From NCBI GenBank assembly GCA_017882905.1, contig JADGOO010000061.1:1-40790 (forward strand): DNA of 40,790 bases, given 5' to 3'. The position numbers were made by a program, and so were the translations under genes. The notes under the pieces are model-generated. The model had not been told where the DNA came from. It worked only from the letters and a program-made list of their open reading frames with translations, and did no database searches. Positions within the stretch are counted from its first letter, which is position 1. Each line of letters starts with the position of its first letter. Shown here piece by piece: positions 37,983-40,790 of this stretch. The DNA comes from Acidimicrobiia bacterium (GTDB lineage Bacteria > Actinomycetota > Acidimicrobiia > IMCC26256 > PALSA-610).

Positions 37983-38818
37983 GCGACGCCGGTGCGCCCG
38001 GCGCCGACATCGGCATCTTCGGCGGATCGGGCTTCTACGAGCTGTTCGACGAAGCGGCCGGTGGCACGACCACTCTGGCGATCGACACGCCGTACGGCCC
38101 GCCCGCCGGCCCGGTCACCCTCGGACACATCGGCGGCGTGCGCGTCGCGTTTCTTCCTCGTCACGGCCCCGACCATCAGCACGTGCCGCACCAAGTTCCG
38201 GCGCGCGCCAACGTGTGGGCAATGGCGCGCCTCGGAGTGCAGCGCATCATCGGCCCGTGCGCAGCCGGCTCACTCGCCAACCACGTGCACCCGGGCGACT
38301 TCGTCGTGCTCGACCAGCTCGTCGACCGCACCTGGGGCCGACCCGACACGTTCTACGACGAGGGCGCCGCGCACCATGTGAGCTTCGCGGATCCGTACTG
38401 CCCGCAGCTGCGCAGCGCCGCGGTCGATGCCGCAGCACGCTGCGGCATCACGGCGCACGAGCGCGGCACGGTCGTGGTGATCAACGGTCCGCGCTTCGCG
38501 ACACGCGCGGAGTCGCGCTCGTACCGCGACCAAGGCTGGGAAGTGATCAACATGACGCAGTATCCCGAGGCGTACCTCGCCCGCGAGCTCGGAATCTGTT
38601 ACTGCGGCGTGGCCCTGATCACCGATTACGACACCGGCGTGGAACACGACCCGGGCATGGAGCCCGTGACCCAAGAACAGGTGTTCGCGTTCTTCGAGGA
38701 CAACCTGCACCGCGTGCGCGAGCTGCTGGCTGTGCTCGTGCCATCGCTGCGCTCCACGCGCAGCTGCGACTGCGCCGCGGCGCGCGGACCATTGGTCAAT
38801 CCGCCCCTTCCCGCTTAG
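37979..38818 (+). CDS. mtnP: S-methyl-5'-thioadenosine phosphorylase
   Basis: Phosphorolytic enzyme that splits methylthioadenosine, the by-product of polyamine synthesis and similar SAM reactions, into adenine and methylthioribose-1-phosphate. The 279-residue protein has IGIFGGSGFYEL, FLPRHGPDHQHVPHQVPARAN, GPCAAGSLANHVHPGDFVVLDQ, and VINMTQYPEAYLARELG, the purine/ribose-binding segment, followed by LITDYDTG. GTG 37979 overlaps the fmdB stop, so the two are translated together and share CIRCE control. The last 25 residues (SCDCAAARGPLVNPP...) look variable. Confidence 0.92.
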   Translation: MSDAGAPGADIGIFGGSGFYELFDEAAGGTTTLAIDTPYGPPAGPVTLGHIGGVRVAFLPRHGPDHQHVPHQVPARANVWAMARLGVQRIIGPCAAGSLANHVHPGDFVVLDQLVDRTWGRPDTFYDEGAAHHVSFADPYCPQLRSAAVDAAARCGITAHERGTVVVINGPRFATRAESRSYRDQGWEVINMTQYPEAYLARELGICYCGVALITDYDTGVEHDPGMEPVTQEQVFAFFEDNLHRVRELLAVLVPSLRSTRSCDCAAARGPLVNPPLPA

Positions 38819-38821
38819 GAT
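38793..38821 (+). promoter_or_regulatory. Candidate promoter for the SAF/uppP pair
   Basis: TTGGTC (38793-38798), 17-base spacer, TAGGAT (38816-38821). The -10 box overlaps the mtnP stop codon. It would give a leader of about 65 nt to GTG 38893. Confidence 0.45.
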
Positions 38822-38892
38822 CACTCCACTTCCCCCTGCAATCCGCTGGTTCCTCGCGGTTGCTCGCGGTATGCGAGCTTGGGAAGGTTGCC

Positions 38893-39573
38893 GTGATCCG
38901 TTCCCCACGCGCCTGGGCATGGCGTTCACTCGCCGTCGTCGTCGCGCTCATCACCGCCGTTGTCGTGAGCAGCGACCTGCGTGCGCTGCACGCGCACGCC
39001 CACGATCTCGGAGCGCCCCGTCAGGTCGTCGTCGCCCGACACGACCTCGTGCTCGGTCATCACGTCGCCGCCGCCGACCTCGACGTGGTCACGCGCTACT
39101 CGACACAGGTCGCCGCCGGCGCGCTCCGCAGCGCACGCGACGCTGTCGGGCGCACCGTCACGCTGTCGGTCGCCGCCGGCGCCCCTGTGCTCGGCCACAA
39201 CCTCGCGGCGACCGCAGGTGGCTACGGCGTGGTGCTCACGACCGACACGAGGGTCGTGCGCGTCCCCGACGTGCAGGGCCTCGACCCCGCGGTCGGAGCG
39301 GTCGTCGACGTGGTCGCCACGTACCGCAGCGACCAGCCGAGCGGCGGCCTGGCCACGATCGTCGCCCCCGGTGGCGTGGTCGTGGAGGCCGATCGGTCGC
39401 CCGCGGCCGCTCGGTCCGACTCTGCCGCGGCGGCGGCCGAACGGGGCACCGACCTCGCGGTCGCGCTCTTGGTGCGTCGGTCCGACGCGTTGCGAATAGC
39501 CTCCGCGCTTGCCAACGGCCAGGTCGTCCTGGCCCTCGCGCCTCCGGAGGAAGCCTGTTGCTCGCCGCATTGA
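38893..39573 (+). CDS. SAF-domain protein (CpaB/RcpC-like)
   Basis: A 226-residue secreted or membrane-anchored protein. A basic N-terminus and hydrophobic segment (about 10-30) precede a SAF domain beginning RQVVVARHDLVLGHHVAAADL and continuing VGRTVTLSVAAGAPVLGHNL; a second region DTRVVRVPDVQGLDPAVGAVVDVVATY resembles the RcpC/CpaB part of Flp pilus assembly proteins. No pilus genes are adjacent, so a pilus role is unsupported. GTG 38893 is preceded by GGGAAGG at about six bases. Its 3' end overlaps the start of uppP by 16 bases. Confidence 0.82.
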   Translation: MIRSPRAWAWRSLAVVVALITAVVVSSDLRALHAHAHDLGAPRQVVVARHDLVLGHHVAAADLDVVTRYSTQVAAGALRSARDAVGRTVTLSVAAGAPVLGHNLAATAGGYGVVLTTDTRVVRVPDVQGLDPAVGAVVDVVATYRSDQPSGGLATIVAPGGVVVEADRSPAAARSDSAAAAAERGTDLAVALLVRRSDALRIASALANGQVVLALAPPEEACCSPH

Positions 39574-40526
39574 GAACGCGTCGGAGCCACGCCGCAGCCG
39601 GCCTGCTGATCGTGGTGGTGCTGCTGTGGGGCGGGGCGTCCGCCGCCTTCGGATTCGCGCACACCACGGCGACCGCGCGTGCCGCACGCCACGAGCTGAG
39701 CGCCGGCAAGGCCGTCGTGTTGGGTGTGGTTGAGGGCATCACCGAGTACTTGCCCGTCAGCTCCACCGGACACCTCGAGATCGCCGAACGCCTGCTCCAC
39801 GTGGGTACCAAGAAGTCGACCAAGGATGCGGCCGACACGTACCTGATCGTGATCCAGGCCGGCGCGATCCTGGCCGTGTTCGTCCTCTACTGGCGTCGCG
39901 TCGTCGAGATCGTCCAAGGGCTGTTCGGCCGATCCGAGGAAGGCCGGCGCCTCCTCACCACGCTCGCCATCGCCTTCGTGCCCGCGGCCGTCGTCGGGAT
40001 CGTCGGTGAGAAGGCCATCAAGAGCCATCTCCTCAAACCGCTGCCGATCGCGGCCGCCTGGGTCGTCGGCGCCATCGCCATCCTCGCCATCGGCTCACGC
40101 CTGCATCGCAACGCGGCGAACACGGGTCGGCCCCTCGAAGCGCTCACGAACCACGACGCGCTCGTCATCGGCGCGGCGCAGGTGCTGGCGCTGTGGCCCG
40201 GAACGAGCCGCAGCCTCGTGACGATCCTGGCCGCGCTCGTGATCGGCCTGTCGCTGTCGGCCGCAGTCGAGTTCAGCTTCCTGCTCGGTCTCATCACGCT
40301 CGGCGCCGCCACCGTGTACGACAGCGCCAAGCACGGCAAGGAGATGATCGACACCTACGGAGTGGCCAACCCGCTGCTCGGCTTCGTGGTGGCGTTCGTG
40401 GCGGCGGTGATCGCGGTGCGCTGGATGGTCACCTACCTGCAGCGCCACGACCTGTCGGTCTTCGCCTGGTGGCGCATCCTCGCCGCGGTCATCGTGGTCA
40501 TCCTGCTCGCGGCAGGAACAATCTGA
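39558..40526 (+). CDS. uppP: Undecaprenyl-diphosphatase UppP (BacA)
   Basis: Integral membrane enzyme that regenerates undecaprenyl phosphate for peptidoglycan synthesis; overproduction gives bacitracin resistance in model bacteria. Signature loops are VVEGITEYLPVSSTGHLEIA (with the catalytic Glu/Ser/His) and ALWPGTSRSLVTILAALVIGLS. Seven or eight hydrophobic segments follow. The start TTG 39558 is supported by GGAGG seven bases upstream inside the preceding gene. The 322-residue protein carries an extra N-terminal hydrophobic segment (about 13-35) before the usual UppP start, making it about 50 residues longer than typical. Confidence 0.94.
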   Translation: MLAALRTRRSHAAAGLLIVVVLLWGGASAAFGFAHTTATARAARHELSAGKAVVLGVVEGITEYLPVSSTGHLEIAERLLHVGTKKSTKDAADTYLIVIQAGAILAVFVLYWRRVVEIVQGLFGRSEEGRRLLTTLAIAFVPAAVVGIVGEKAIKSHLLKPLPIAAAWVVGAIAILAIGSRLHRNAANTGRPLEALTNHDALVIGAAQVLALWPGTSRSLVTILAALVIGLSLSAAVEFSFLLGLITLGAATVYDSAKHGKEMIDTYGVANPLLGFVVAFVAAVIAVRWMVTYLQRHDLSVFAWWRILAAVIVVILLAAGTI

Positions 40527-40558
40527 TCGCGACGGCTCCTCGGGCGTGACCTCGACCG

Positions 40559-40790
40559 TCAGCTTCCGCTCATCGTCATGTCGGCGAGCAGCAGCGTCAC
40601 ACCGGCCGCTCCGCCCGGCAGGAACGTGAGATCGTCGCCGACGGCCACCACGTCGAGCAGCATGCGGGGCAACGTCGAGGCGATCGTGACCTCGCGCACC
40701 GGCTCGGCCAGCTCGCCGCCCCGCTTTTTTAATGATACGGCGACCACCGAGAAGTCTCCGCTGATCGGGTTCGTTCCCGAGTGGATGCCG
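40559..40790 (-). CDS. TldD/PmbA (TldE)-family protein, C-terminal part
   Basis: The last 77 codons of a metalloprotease-related TldD/TldE family protein; the 5' part is past the right edge. GIHSGTNPISGDFS, then GGELAEPVREVTIASTLPRMLLDVVAVGDDLTFLPGG and LLLADMTMSG are characteristic of the PmbA/TldE C-terminal domain. Between them, where the family reads roughly VGAxGLLIR, this sequence reads VVAVSLKKR, and the DNA here (40725-40752) is identical to the end of an Illumina adapter followed by an A-run on this strand. The frame is kept, but those residues are probably not biological. It converges with uppP, with 32 bases between stops. Confidence 0.85.
   Translation of the reverse strand, partial: GIHSGTNPISGDFSVVAVSLKKRGGELAEPVREVTIASTLPRMLLDVVAVGDDLTFLPGGAAGVTLLLADMTMSGS
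40725..40752 (-). other. Illumina P5 adapter sequence plus homopolymer: assembly artefact
   Basis: 40731-40752 begins AATGATACGGCGACCACC and is identical over 22 bases to the Illumina P5 flow-cell adapter. On the minus strand it is followed by AAAAAA, as when a read runs through the adapter end. It sits inside conserved coding sequence, 38 bases from the window end. Confidence 0.9.

Noticed and set aside
40725-40730. Homopolymer run as a programmed frameshift site or terminator U-run
   Set aside because: It is joined to an exact adapter sequence and is best explained as a sequencing artefact.

Overview
The window is high-GC, densely coded DNA from an actinobacterium, and the gene set fits class Acidimicrobiia best. 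This placement is inferred from gene content: egtB-egtD, SUF loci with SufU and a Rieske protein, UPF0182, a YlbL-type PDZ/Lon protein, class E sortase, DivIVA, DUF2342 and a DRVWRHPSE-motif protein. No marker gene or rRNA was available to confirm it. There are about 36 protein genes, no tRNA, rRNA or CRISPR, and no gap over 300 bases. Most large antisense reading frames are GC-driven shadows.

Layout. 1-2675 (minus): two adjacent acyl-CoA dehydrogenases and a truncated endonuclease/exonuclease/phosphatase-type protein. 2736-4404: PAP2 phosphatase, metallo-beta-lactamase-fold hydrolase, and a rhodanese that ends an osmoprotectant ABC-importer operon. 4414-7880: that importer (binding protein and two permeases on minus, ATPase divergent on plus), driven from one symmetric promoter. 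7974-10335: a 23-codon ORF, then egtB and egtD (ergothioneine). 10456-13640: glycogen-debranching-type glucosidase and a divergent GT4 glycosyltransferase, again around a symmetric promoter. 13684-16199: sufC-sufS-sufU. 16351-18263: a small protein, L,D-transpeptidase and GNAT. 18395-22284 (minus): sufB-sufD-Rieske-sufC. 22389-29501 (minus): UPF0182 membrane protein, a DivIVA protein with a phage MuF-like C-terminus, YlbL-like protease, sortase. 29572-31934: HEAT protein, then moaE, an unlisted 58-residue membrane protein and mreB. 32078-36835: an HtrA-like protein without a catalytic triad, a fused siroheme decarboxylase, an epimerase, a DUF2342 protein. 36859-40526: plsY, fmdB-mtnP behind a CIRCE operator, SAF protein and uppP. 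40559-40790: C-terminus of a TldD/PmbA protein, interrupted by sequence matching an Illumina adapter.

Themes. The two SUF operons carry the same 26-bp dyad at their promoters, so they are probably one iron-sulfur regulon split in two. Many genes have a TANNNT box 6-9 nt before the start codon and no Shine-Dalgarno, which points to widespread leaderless transcription. Two divergent gene pairs share the central TA of overlapping -10 boxes on opposite strands. A CIRCE element lies in front of fmdB-mtnP, outside its usual chaperone regulon. A 60-bp intergenic repeat occurs twice in inverted orientation.

Limits: all family calls come from reading motifs; no database search, structure prediction or statistics were run.
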